Shown here: piece after piece, positions 1-7,093 of the stretch
Layout: every line of letters starts with the position of its first letter
How positions within the stretch are numbered: the stretch's first letter is position 1
Assembly (NCBI GenBank): GCA_944359735.1
Contig: CALVTA010000006.1
Coordinates: 1 to 21,973, forward strand
Direction of reading: 5' to 3'
DNA length: 21,973 nt
Source of the DNA: an uncultured Bacilli bacterium
GTDB taxonomy: Bacteria > Bacillota_I > Bacilli_A > RF39 > UBA660
Position numbers and translations under genes: made by a program
Notes under the pieces: model-generated
The model's input: the letters and a program-made list of their open reading frames with translations, nothing else
What the model was told of the DNA's origin: nothing
Databases searched by the model: none

Positions 1-1
1 A

Positions 2-47
2 ATAAAAAAATAGCAGGAAAGCCTTTTTATATAAGACTTTCTCTGCT
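2..47 (-). terminator. Rho-independent terminator of the PTS operon
   Basis: Read on the minus strand, AGCAG plus GAAAGTC pairs with GGCTTTC plus CTGCT, giving a 12-bp stem with one bulged A and an A/T-rich loop. The stem is followed directly by ATTTTTTATT. It lies about 40 bases after the stop codon of the last PTS gene, so it most likely ends the ptsH-ptsI-IIB-IIC-IID transcript. Confidence 0.85.
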
Positions 48-85
48 GTTCATAATTTTTTTCATGTTTTTATCCTGGCTTTTTA

Positions 86-895
86 CTAAAGTATTCCAAA
101 GAATGAGAATACAATTGAAACAATTATAATTCCTACAATTAGAACTGTAGTATTTACTTTCTTTCTTAGTAAGAAATAGATTAAGAAAGTAAAGGCAAAT
201 GGTAAGATATTAGGTAAAATCTTATCAAAGAAATCAGTTTGTAAATTGACAGTAGCATCATGTCCAATATCGATTGTTGTTTTGACTGTTAATGTTACAT
301 ATGTTGCAATTAAACCTCCTAATATTGTAACTCCCAATATTGAGGCTGCATTACTAACTCTTTTTGTGTTTTCTTGTATTTTATCTAAGGCTGTTACACC
401 TGTTTTATAGCCAATTTTAGCTAGTGGAAAACGAAGTAAAAATGCTATAAAAAATACTAAGAAAAATAATATTGGTCCTAGAACATTTCCTTGACTAGAA
501 AGAGAAGCACATATACCTGCCATAATTGGGAGTAATGTAAACCAAAAAAGAGCATCACCAATTCCTGCTAGAGGTCCAAATAAAGATATTTTTATCTTTT
601 TAACTGTTTCAGGGTCTTCGCCCCCCTCATATAAAGATAACATTAAGCCTTGTAAGTAAGGTAGTAATGTATTATGAGTATTTATGAACTCTAAATTATC
701 ATCTAATACTCTAGATAAAGTCTTAGGGTCCTTTTTATATATTTTCTTTAATGCTGGTCCCATTGATGCTGTAAAACCTATACTTTGCATTCTCTCGTAG
801 TTAAAGCAAGATTGATTTAAAACAGAAAGGAACGCTAAATTGTTCAAATCTGAATTAGTTATAACTTTTTTTCTATTTTTAGATTTAGATTCCAC
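86..895 (-). CDS. PTS mannose/fructose/sorbose family transporter subunit IID
   Basis: This is the membrane IID subunit that forms the sugar channel with IIC in mannose-family PTS permeases. Family signatures are visible: NYERMQ near the N-terminus and GPLAGIGDA in the middle. Hydrophobic segments follow (LLPIMAGICASL, ILFFLVFFIAFLL, and two C-terminal ones, the last ending VSIVFSFFGIL). The length (about 270 aa) is normal for IID. Start choice: an ATG at 910 has no ribosome site, whereas the GTG at 895, in the same frame, has GGAGG eight bases upstream, so I prefer GTG. The start then overlaps the IIC stop by 11 bases, which suggests translational coupling. It is the last gene of the operon. 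The sugar cannot be told from the sequence. Confidence 0.93.
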   Translation of the reverse strand: MESKSKNRKKVITNSDLNNLAFLSVLNQSCFNYERMQSIGFTASMGPALKKIYKKDPKTLSRVLDDNLEFINTHNTLLPYLQGLMLSLYEGGEDPETVKKIKISLFGPLAGIGDALFWFTLLPIMAGICASLSSQGNVLGPILFFLVFFIAFLLRFPLAKIGYKTGVTALDKIQENTKRVSNAASILGVTILGGLIATYVTLTVKTTIDIGHDATVNLQTDFFDKILPNILPFAFTFLIYFLLRKKVNTTVLIVGIIIVSIVFSFFGIL

Positions 896-1667
896 CTTTT
901 TCACCTCCATCTACATTTGCAACTGCTAATTCTTTTTCACTACTTCTATAATATTCCATTAGGGCAAAAGCTACTCCCATAATTGCAACTGGTAAAACAT
1001 TATCAATTTGAATAAATGTTGCGAATAAGAAACCAGCTAGTAAGTATGGGATATATTTTGCTTTTAATGTTACGCGAAGTAACATAGCAAATCCAACGGC
1101 TGGTAATAATCCCCCTGCTGCCTGAAAGCCATTAATTAGCCACTCCGGCATTGCTTCAACTAAAGCTTTTAATGGTTCTTGAGCAGCATAAACTGATAAG
1201 AATGTTAAAATGCCAGTAGCAATACTTGTAATAGCAATTCCATATAAACACAAACGGAATAGCCCTTTAATATTACCTTCCTTGGCATAGCGTTCTGCAG
1301 GTTTATTGAAAGCTGTAAATGCCGTATTTCTAACAGTCCATAAGAATTGCAATAATACTCCGAATGGATATGCTAAAGCTAGCGATGTTGCTACATTATT
1401 TCCTGTAATATGAGCAAAAACAACAGTCATAACACTAGTAAGTAAGGCTTCTGGAACAGAGGCACCTCCAATGCCTGCAATACCTGCGAATGCTAGTTCT
1501 ACCATACCACCAGCTATTAAGCCTGTATTTAAATCGCCTAGAATTGCTCCTACTATAGGGCAAACAATAATCGGTCTAAAGATAAATAGCACTTCTAAGT
1601 GACGATCAATAACAAGAATCATAATTACTAAAGATATAACTATTCCTTGCAATAAAGTTATTTCCAT
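885..1667 (-). CDS. PTS mannose/fructose/sorbose family transporter subunit IIC
   Basis: A 260-aa polytopic membrane protein, the IIC partner of the adjacent IID. It is hydrophobic throughout, with a short N-terminal segment (LLQGIVISLVIMILVIDRH). The glycine-rich stretch GAILGDLNTGLIAGGMVELAF and GIAGIGGASVPEA are typical of mannose-family IIC. GGAG lies about nine bases before the ATG. It follows IIB after a short gap and overlaps IID at its 3' end. Together IIB, IIC and IID would import a sugar and phosphorylate it, given a IIA donor. Substrate specificity is not evident. Confidence 0.94.
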   Translation of the reverse strand: MEITLLQGIVISLVIMILVIDRHLEVLFIFRPIIVCPIVGAILGDLNTGLIAGGMVELAFAGIAGIGGASVPEALLTSVMTVVFAHITGNNVATSLALAYPFGVLLQFLWTVRNTAFTAFNKPAERYAKEGNIKGLFRLCLYGIAITSIATGILTFLSVYAAQEPLKALVEAMPEWLINGFQAAGGLLPAVGFAMLLRVTLKAKYIPYLLAGFLFATFIQIDNVLPVAIMGVAFALMEYYRSSEKELAVANVDGGEKGGI

Positions 1668-1686
1668 AAATTAAATCTCCTCTCTC

Positions 1687-2160
1687 TTAAAATTCTTTTC
1701 TTTGTGAATCAGGTGTATCTTGAATATAAATTTTATTAACATGTTTTTTTATATAGTTTAAATCTTTTAAATCTTCGTTACTAACAGATACTTTGTCTGT
1801 TAGTTTTTCTTCACCTTCATCATAATATAAATTGCCAATATCTACTTCCTTAATCTTTACACCTCCTTCTATAACCCTCCTTAAGTCTTTAGGAGTTTGA
1901 CATATTAATAAAATATGTTGGTCATCTGATGCTTGATCTATAATATCAATAGTCTTTTGTATTGTGAAAAATCTTGTATCATAACCTAAAGATGAGGCAG
2001 CCATTTTCATAACGCTTTTCTCTATTTCATTTTCTGCTGTTTCATCATCTGCTACAACAATAAGATTAGCTCCTACTGCACCAGCCCATAAGCATACAAT
2101 TTGTCCATGAATTAATCTATTGTCAATTCTTGCTAATAAAATATTATTATCTTTTGCCAT
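1687..2160 (-). CDS. PTS mannose/fructose/sorbose family transporter subunit IIB
   Basis: A 157-aa cytosolic phosphotransfer protein. The active-site motif RIDNRLIHGQ is intact, with the phosphorylated histidine at residue 18. Further family features are the conserved VADDETAENEIEKSVMKMA block and the C-terminal region after LLICQTPKD. It takes phosphate from a IIA protein and gives it to the sugar bound in IIC/IID. GGAGG lies five to seven bases before the ATG, immediately after the ptsI stop. This is a stand-alone IIB, not the IIAB fusion found in ManX. No IIA gene is present in the operon, so the IIA must be encoded elsewhere. Confidence 0.93.
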   Translation of the reverse strand: MAKDNNILLARIDNRLIHGQIVCLWAGAVGANLIVVADDETAENEIEKSVMKMAASSLGYDTRFFTIQKTIDIIDQASDDQHILLICQTPKDLRRVIEGGVKIKEVDIGNLYYDEGEEKLTDKVSVSNEDLKDLNYIKKHVNKIYIQDTPDSQRKEF

Positions 2161-2172
2161 ATTTTTCCCTCC

Positions 2173-3906
2173 TTAATAATACTTTCCATATATTTTCTTA
2201 GCCTTACTATCTAAATAAGTTTCTACTTCTTTAGCTGTTTTCAATTTTAAAATCTTATTAGCAATATCTTTTGCTTCGTTAGAATCTATCAAAGAAATTA
2301 GTTTTTTTACTTTCAAAACCATGCTAGCATTAACACTAAATTCTTGTAGACCCAGTCCTACTAAAAGAATAATTGCTAATGGATCTGCAGCCATTTCTCC
2401 ACACATACCTACAAATTTAGATTTTTTGTCCTTAACAGCATCTATGGTATTTTTAATAAGTCTAATAACTCCAGGATTATAGAAACTATAAAGACCACTA
2501 ACAGTAGGATTTAATCTATCAACAGCGACTGTATATTGAATTAAATCATTAGTTCCTATACTAAAGAAATCAACTTCATCTATTAACATATCTGCCACAA
2601 TTGCAGTACTAGGAACTTCTATCATAATACCTACTTTAATATTTTTATTGAAAGGAATATTCTTACTCGCAAGGTCTGCTTTTGCTTCATCCAATATTTC
2701 GTTAGCTTTATATATTTCTTCTAATGAAGAAATCATTGGGTACATTATTTTTACATTACCATATTTACTTGCTCTTAGTATAGCTCTTAAACTAACTTTA
2801 AAAAATTCTTTATTGTCTAAGCAATATCTAATAGCACGATATCCTAAAAAAGGATTTTGTTCTTCTTTTATGTCAATATAAGGGCACTTTTTATCTCCGC
2901 CAATATCAAGAGTTCTAATTATTAATGGTTTACCATTAAGTTTCTCAGCAAAAGATTTATAAATATTAAATAAATAATCTTCAGTAGGTGGTATACTCCT
3001 ATTCAAAAATAAAAATTCTGTTCTAAATAAACCTATACCATCACAGTTAACTTCTAATAGTTTGTCTAGCTCACTTAATTCCCCAGCATTAGCAGTTATT
3101 TCTAATTTTTGATTGTCTTTAGTTCTAGATTTTTTATCTTTCATTTCTATTAATGAATTCTTAAGAAGTTCTTCTTTTCTTATTTTATCCTTTATATTTT
3201 TCTTTTGTGTTTCTGTTAAATTTGTTTCAATATAACCTTCATTTCCATTAACATAGATTATATCATCATCATTTAGAGTCTTACTTATTTCCTTTATACC
3301 AAATACTGAAGGAATTCCTAAAGTAGAAGCCAGTATAGCAACATGACTTGTTTTACCACCAAGTTCTGATACAATTCCTTTTACATATTTTAAGTTATTT
3401 GATAGTAAAACAGATGGTGATATTTCTTCTGCCACTAAAATTGTATCTTCATCTAGTCTAGACAAATCTATCTCTTTAATTCCTAGTGCCTTTCTAATTA
3501 ATTTATTAGTAACATCTTCTATATCTTTGCTACGTTCTTTTAAATAAGCATTATCAACTAAAGAAAGTTCTTCTTCTTTTTGCTTCATAACTTTTGTAAT
3601 GGCTGTTATCTTATCACACTTTTCTTTAGCAATTACTTCTTCCATTGTACCAATAAGGCTGTTAGAACTTAAAAGTATTTTATAAAAGTTACATAATTGT
3701 TTTATTTCATCTTCTAAAGCCTCATTTTCTAGAGATTCATAATCTTTACTGACCTTTTCAATAATTTGTTTTAAGTCTTCTTTTTCTTTATTTATGGCTC
3801 CAACAGTTGTTAAATTTCTCGTTTTTATTTTAGGTATTTTAGTATTAATTATATATACTTTGCCAAGGGCTAATCCATTTCCTACCTTATTACCTAAGTA
3901 TTTCAT
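2173..3906 (-). CDS. ptsI: Phosphoenolpyruvate-protein phosphotransferase (Enzyme I)
   Basis: Enzyme I takes phosphate from phosphoenolpyruvate and passes it to HPr, the first step of the PTS. The length (577 aa) is typical. The phospho-histidine motif GGKTSHVAI is intact with His188. The PEP-binding half shows GLFRTEFLF (292-300), RTLDIGGDK (331-339), IEVPS (429-433), GTNDLIQYT (451-459) and the catalytic MCGEMA with Cys502. It starts on the ATG that directly abuts the TAG of ptsH, the usual coupled arrangement. IIB follows after 12 bases. Having general PTS components in one operon with a sugar-specific permease suggests that this permease is a major route, but that is inference. Confidence 0.97.
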   Translation of the reverse strand: MKYLGNKVGNGLALGKVYIINTKIPKIKTRNLTTVGAINKEKEDLKQIIEKVSKDYESLENEALEDEIKQLCNFYKILLSSNSLIGTMEEVIAKEKCDKITAITKVMKQKEEELSLVDNAYLKERSKDIEDVTNKLIRKALGIKEIDLSRLDEDTILVAEEISPSVLLSNNLKYVKGIVSELGGKTSHVAILASTLGIPSVFGIKEISKTLNDDDIIYVNGNEGYIETNLTETQKKNIKDKIRKEELLKNSLIEMKDKKSRTKDNQKLEITANAGELSELDKLLEVNCDGIGLFRTEFLFLNRSIPPTEDYLFNIYKSFAEKLNGKPLIIRTLDIGGDKKCPYIDIKEEQNPFLGYRAIRYCLDNKEFFKVSLRAILRASKYGNVKIMYPMISSLEEIYKANEILDEAKADLASKNIPFNKNIKVGIMIEVPSTAIVADMLIDEVDFFSIGTNDLIQYTVAVDRLNPTVSGLYSFYNPGVIRLIKNTIDAVKDKKSKFVGMCGEMAADPLAIILLVGLGLQEFSVNASMVLKVKKLISLIDSNEAKDIANKILKLKTAKEVETYLDSKAKKIYGKYY

Positions 3907-4167
3907 CTACTCTTCACCTTTTTCTATATAACTATATATAGCATTAATAGCTTTTTGTTCATCTTCACCTTCTACTTCTATAGTTAATTTATCGCCACAA
4001 TTAATATTTCCCATCATAACTTCTAAAATTTCTTTAGCATTTATACTACTACCATTATGAACTAATCTAATATCTGATTTAAATGTAAGAGCAAGTTCTA
4101 CTAAATTACTTCCTGGTCTTGCGTGTAGGCCCGATACACTTTTAACGACAACATCTTTTCTTACCAT
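3907..4167 (-). CDS. ptsH: Phosphocarrier protein HPr with Glu46 in place of the regulatory Ser46
   Basis: An 86-aa HPr carrying phosphate from Enzyme I to IIA proteins. The active-site block SGLHARPGS contains His15 and Arg17. The second conserved block, in low-GC Gram-positives normally K-S-I-M-G-V-M with Ser46, reads K-E-I-L-E-V-M here; codon 46 is GAA at 4030-4032. Ser46 is the target of HPr kinase/phosphorylase and the basis of CcpA-linked catabolite repression, so this HPr cannot be regulated at that residue. AAAGGA about nine bases upstream of the ATG is the likely ribosome site. It is the first gene of the operon. Confidence 0.95.
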   Translation of the reverse strand: MVRKDVVVKSVSGLHARPGSNLVELALTFKSDIRLVHNGSSINAKEILEVMMGNINCGDKLTIEVEGEDEQKAINAIYSYIEKGEE

Positions 4168-4207
4168 ATAATCACTTATCCTTTACCTTAATTTATCTTA
4201 TAAAGTA

Positions 4208-4237
4208 ATAATAGCATAAGTTAAGTTTAATTTGCAA
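4208..4237 (-). promoter_or_regulatory. ptsH: Promoter of the ptsH operon (extended -10)
   Basis: On the minus strand TTGCAA (4237-4232) and TATTAT (4213-4208) are separated by 18 bases, and TG stands one base before the -10 box, forming an extended -10. It lies about 40 bases upstream of the HPr start codon. I saw no convincing catabolite-response element beside it. Confidence 0.65.
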
Positions 4238-4266
4238 ATCATTTTAAAATACTTAAGTAAAATAAA

Positions 4267-4307
4267 GTAAAACCAAAAGTAATAGTTTTAATGCTCTTTT
4301 GTTTTAC
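4267..4307. repeat. Imperfect inverted repeat upstream of the pts promoter
   Basis: The arm at 4267-4279 (GTAAAACCAAAAG) pairs with 4296-4307 (CTTTTGTTTTAC) over 12 bp with one bulged C and a 16-base loop. No T-run typical of a terminator follows closely on either strand. It sits about 30 bases upstream of the -35 box of ptsH, so it could be an operator or a decayed hairpin; its function is unknown. Confidence 0.4.
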
Positions 4308-4337
4308 TAAATAATAATAAAATCAATGATAAAATGA

Positions 4338-4510
4338 AACAAGTCCTGGTTTGTTAGATGATGATATTAAAAATTTAATTTAAACTAGACAAGAAAGTTT
4401 ATACTGATATAATGTCACCTGTTACTTATTAATAGATTTAATTATTTAGATAATAGCTATGATAAAATGTTCATCATTTTGATTAAATTCTAGAAAATAT
4501 TAAAGAAAAA
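4338..4510 (+). pseudogene. Decayed fragment of a VanY-type D-Ala-D-Ala carboxypeptidase gene
   Basis: Read on the plus strand and allowing frameshifts, pieces match the intact gene at 4532-5398 (residues about 72-150) in order: LDDDI, then NLN, LDKKVYTDIM, LLINRFNYLDNSY, and ILIK. The intact protein has VDDVI, NLN, LDKTVYTDTM, LLVNKFNYLDNNY and YLVK in the same order. At DNA level the stretch around TAGACAAG...GTTTATACTGAT is almost identical apart from a one-base deletion. Part of the middle (IPNNLELL) is missing, possibly by recombination between two LDN-SY/LDN-NY coding repeats. The frames are broken by stops and shifts and there is no start, so it cannot encode a protein. It lies tail to tail with the intact gene. 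Confidence 0.7.
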
Positions 4511-4515
4511 ATTTT

Positions 4516-4548
4516 AATAAAAAAGTGACAATTAATTATTATCACTTT
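4516..4548 (-). terminator. Terminator overlapping the 3' end of the VanY-type gene
   Basis: On the minus strand AAAGTGATAAT pairs with ATTGTCACTTT (11 bp including one G-T pair, 5-base loop) and is followed by TTTATT. The stem includes the last codons and the stop codon of the carboxypeptidase gene. Confidence 0.8.
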
Positions 4549-5398
4549 CCAAATATCTTACATAGTATTCATCAAATGTTAGATTACTAGCCTTTATTTT
4601 TTTTGCCAAGTCAATTCCTACATAACGATAATGCCAAGCTTCAAAGCTATAGGTAGTAATAGATTCTTTATCTTTAGGATATCTTAAAATAAATCCATAA
4701 TCAGCAGCATTTTTCATCATCCAATTGTATTCCTCAGTATTTTCAAAGTTATTAAAATCATCAAAAGCCCTTGTAACATCAACAACTAAACCTGTTTGAT
4801 GTTCTGAATATCCTGGTCTTGCCGAGTAAGTATCAGCTAAAGAAACACCATCATTCTTAACATAGTTATTATATAGATTCTCTTGGTAAGAATAAGATCT
4901 ATAAGCAGATACTACTCTAATATTCATATTATCATTTTTAGCTTCGTTAATTAATTTTTCAAGGTTATCCTTTGCTTCCTTTACTAAATAAATACCACTT
5001 TTAGCATAGCTATTATCTAGAAGTTCTAAATTATTAGGAATATAGTTATTATCTAAATAATTAAACTTATTAACCAGTAAATAGTTAGTATTTAAATTGC
5101 TAGATGGCATTGTATCAGTATAAACTGTCTTGTCTAGGTTTAAATTAACTCTTGTAATAACATCATCTACACTTAAATCAGGATTATTTGTCTTATAACT
5201 TTTATATCTTTGTAAATTTTCCATTTTATAATAAGAATATTTACTGAATTCATTATCATTATGTTTTACTTCTTCTGTTTCCTTTTCTTTAATATCTTCT
5301 ATATCCTTATTTTTACTATTAGTATTAAATAAGAAAATCATAAGAACCACAAATATGATAACAATAATACTACTTAAAATAATAACAATCTTTTTCAT
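4532..5398 (-). CDS. Membrane-anchored D-alanyl-D-alanine carboxypeptidase, VanY/peptidase M15B family
   Basis: A 288-aa protein that likely trims the terminal D-Ala from peptidoglycan stem peptides outside the membrane. Residues 4-24 form one transmembrane anchor without an evident cleavage site. A charged linker (about 30-50) follows. The M15 zinc site is complete: SEHQTGLVVD gives His200 and Asp207, and EAWHYRYV gives catalytic Glu253 and His256. SAYRSYSYQ (164-172) is the conserved substrate-side motif. AAGGTG lies six bases before the ATG. It is single-gene, diverges from the DacA-type gene at 5583 and ends in its own terminator. A decayed inverted partial copy lies just beyond its 3' end. 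VanY here denotes fold and reaction, not evidence of vancomycin resistance. Confidence 0.93.
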   Translation of the reverse strand: MKKIVIILSSIIVIIFVVLMIFLFNTNSKNKDIEDIKEKETEEVKHNDNEFSKYSYYKMENLQRYKSYKTNNPDLSVDDVITRVNLNLDKTVYTDTMPSSNLNTNYLLVNKFNYLDNNYIPNNLELLDNSYAKSGIYLVKEAKDNLEKLINEAKNDNMNIRVVSAYRSYSYQENLYNNYVKNDGVSLADTYSARPGYSEHQTGLVVDVTRAFDDFNNFENTEEYNWMMKNAADYGFILRYPKDKESITTYSFEAWHYRYVGIDLAKKIKASNLTFDEYYVRYLESDNN

Positions 5399-5445
5399 TT
5401 ATAACACCTTACTTAATTTTATTACATTTAGCTATTATTAATACC

Positions 5446-5474
5446 ATAATATCATATCTATAATTATTTTTATA
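5446..5474 (-). promoter_or_regulatory. Possible extended -10 promoter of the VanY-type gene in the divergent spacer
   Basis: TGATATTAT on the minus strand (5454-5446) forms an extended -10 about 50 bases upstream of the start codon; the -35 position has only an AT-rich match. The rest of the 184-base spacer between the divergent carboxypeptidase genes is very AT-rich, and I could not choose a plus-strand promoter with confidence. Confidence 0.3.
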
Positions 5475-5582
5475 TATTAAAGAATATTAATTTGTATAAT
5501 TTTTTTATTTTTTATAAATTAATAAATAACTAAAAATCATATTTAAAAAAGGTTTGCATAGCTTTTATTAGGAGTTGATTAA

Positions 5583-6833
5583 ATGAAAAAAACTTGTTTA
5601 CTACTTATGTTATCTATTCTTTTAATACCTTGTTTTGTTAAGGCAGAAGAGATAAATAATACTAATAATGAAACTGAAGTAAAAGAAGAAAGTAGTGAAG
5701 ATAATACTACTAAAGAAAGTAATAACGATTCGTCTACTGATACATCACTAATACCTAATGCTACATCAGGAATTTTAATGGATGCTACAACAGGTGATAT
5801 AATCTTTGAAAAAAATAAAGATGAACAAGTAGCAGTTGCATCAATGACAAAAATGGTAGCTCAAATAATTATATTAGAACAAATCGAAAGTGGTAAGATT
5901 AAATGGACCGATATAGTAACAGCAAGTGCTAATGCTTCAGGTATGGGAGGAAGCCAAATATATTTAACAACAGGTGAAGAGATGACAGTAGAAGAAATGA
6001 TGAAAGGTATATCTATGGCTAGTGCTAATGATGCAACTGTGGCAATGGCTGAATTTATTGCAGGAACAGAAGTAGAATTTGTAGAGATGATGAATAAAAA
6101 AGTAAAAGAATTAGGTCTTAAAAATACTCATTTTAAAAATTGTACAGGTTTAGATGAAGATGATCATTACTCAAGTGCTTATGATATGGCTATAATTGCT
6201 AAAGAACTCTTAAAACATGAAAAAATATTGGAGTTTTCAAGTGTTTATGAAGATTATTTAAGAGAAGATACAGATAATAAGTTTTGGCTAGTTAATACTA
6301 ATAAGCTAGTAAGGTTTTATGAAGGAGCAGATGGTTTAAAAACAGGACATACTGATGCTGCAAAATACTGTTTAGCGGCTACGGCCAAAAGAAATGATTT
6401 AAGACTTATTGCTATTGTTTTAGGAGAGGAAAATAGTGGAATAAGAAATAGTGAAACTATGAGTTTACTTGATTATGGTTTTAATAATTATAAAATAGAA
6501 ATATTAAAAACAACAGATGATATTGTTAAAGAAATTAGTCTTGACAAAGCGACAAGTTCTAAAATAAGTCTAGTACCACTTAACGATATAGCAATTCTTT
6601 CTAAGAAAAGTGAAGATGTAAAGAAATATACTTATGATATAAAAATAACTAACAGTGATCTTCCTTTAAAAAAAGGTAGCAAAGTAGGTAAAATTATAGT
6701 TAAAGATAGTGATAATAACAGTATTAAAGAAGAATTTTTAACAGTAACAGAAAATATAGATAAACTTAATTTCTTAGAACTTTTAGGAAAAACACTAACA
6801 GATATAATGGTAGGTAATATTAGTTTTATATAA
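5583..6833 (+). CDS. D-alanyl-D-alanine carboxypeptidase, DacA/DacF (peptidase S11, PBP5-type)
   Basis: A 416-aa secreted low-molecular-weight penicillin-binding protein. The signal peptide is residues 1-21, with likely cleavage after VKA. A serine/threonine/acidic linker runs to about residue 58. The three active-site motifs are present: SMTK (Ser87, Lys90), SAN (147-149) and KTG (253-255). After about residue 300 comes the C-terminal beta domain typical of PBP5, and a short amphipathic tail (about residues 394-416) that probably binds the membrane. AGGAG sits eight bases before the ATG. It diverges from the other carboxypeptidase, so two different enzymes for the same wall trimming are adjacent. 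No clear terminator follows; transcription would run toward the IS remnant. Confidence 0.95.
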   Translation: MKKTCLLLMLSILLIPCFVKAEEINNTNNETEVKEESSEDNTTKESNNDSSTDTSLIPNATSGILMDATTGDIIFEKNKDEQVAVASMTKMVAQIIILEQIESGKIKWTDIVTASANASGMGGSQIYLTTGEEMTVEEMMKGISMASANDATVAMAEFIAGTEVEFVEMMNKKVKELGLKNTHFKNCTGLDEDDHYSSAYDMAIIAKELLKHEKILEFSSVYEDYLREDTDNKFWLVNTNKLVRFYEGADGLKTGHTDAAKYCLAATAKRNDLRLIAIVLGEENSGIRNSETMSLLDYGFNNYKIEILKTTDDIVKEISLDKATSSKISLVPLNDIAILSKKSEDVKKYTYDIKITNSDLPLKKGSKVGKIIVKDSDNNSIKEEFLTVTENIDKLNFLELLGKTLTDIMVGNISFI

Positions 6834-6874
6834 AGATTTCATTAGGAAATAAAGAAAAGAGAATTATTTTGATA

Positions 6875-7093
6875 TGAACACCCGTTTCTTGGACAAAAAA
6901 AGGAACGAGGTTTTTATATGACAGATTAAGTTATGAAGATAAATATGAAATATTATATGATTTAATAAATGTAATAAAAGACTAATATTATAGAATTAAA
7001 GAAAAATTAAAAGGACTGTCTCCTGTAAATTACAGGCTACAATCCTCTAATTAATACTACTTATAAACTGTCCAATTTTTGGGGTTCAGTTCA
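6875..7093 (+). mobile_element. Internally deleted IS3-family (IS150-like) insertion sequence remnant
   Basis: The left end TGAACACCCG...TTGGACA (6875-6895) and the right end, read inward as TGAACTGAACCCC...TTGGACA (7093-7069), are related inverted repeats. Just inside the left end, one frame reads RLSYEDKYEI (from 6923), like the start of IS3 OrfA proteins, and reaches a stop at 6983-6985. Before the right end the same frame reads RIKEKLKGLSPVNYRLQS and a stop at 7052-7054, the characteristic C-terminus of IS3/IS150 transposases. More than a kilobase of transposase, including the DDE core, is missing. No clear target-site duplication is visible. The right tip overlaps the stop codon of the YihY-type gene. 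Confidence 0.72.
7001..7045 (-). terminator. Probable terminator formed inside the IS remnant
   Basis: On the minus strand GGATTGT pairs with ACAGTCC (7 bp including one T-G pair), enclosing a CCTGT/ACAGG stem across a small AG/AG internal loop. The hairpin is followed by TTTTAATTTTTCTTT. It lies about 45 bases past the stop codon of the YihY-type gene, so the transposase C-terminal sequence read backward probably terminates the upstream minus-strand operon. On the plus strand no T-run follows. Confidence 0.55.

Noticed and set aside
3907..4167. A Crh-like regulatory HPr paralogue
   Set aside because: Crh keeps Ser46 and loses His15; here it is the reverse, and the gene sits in front of ptsI.
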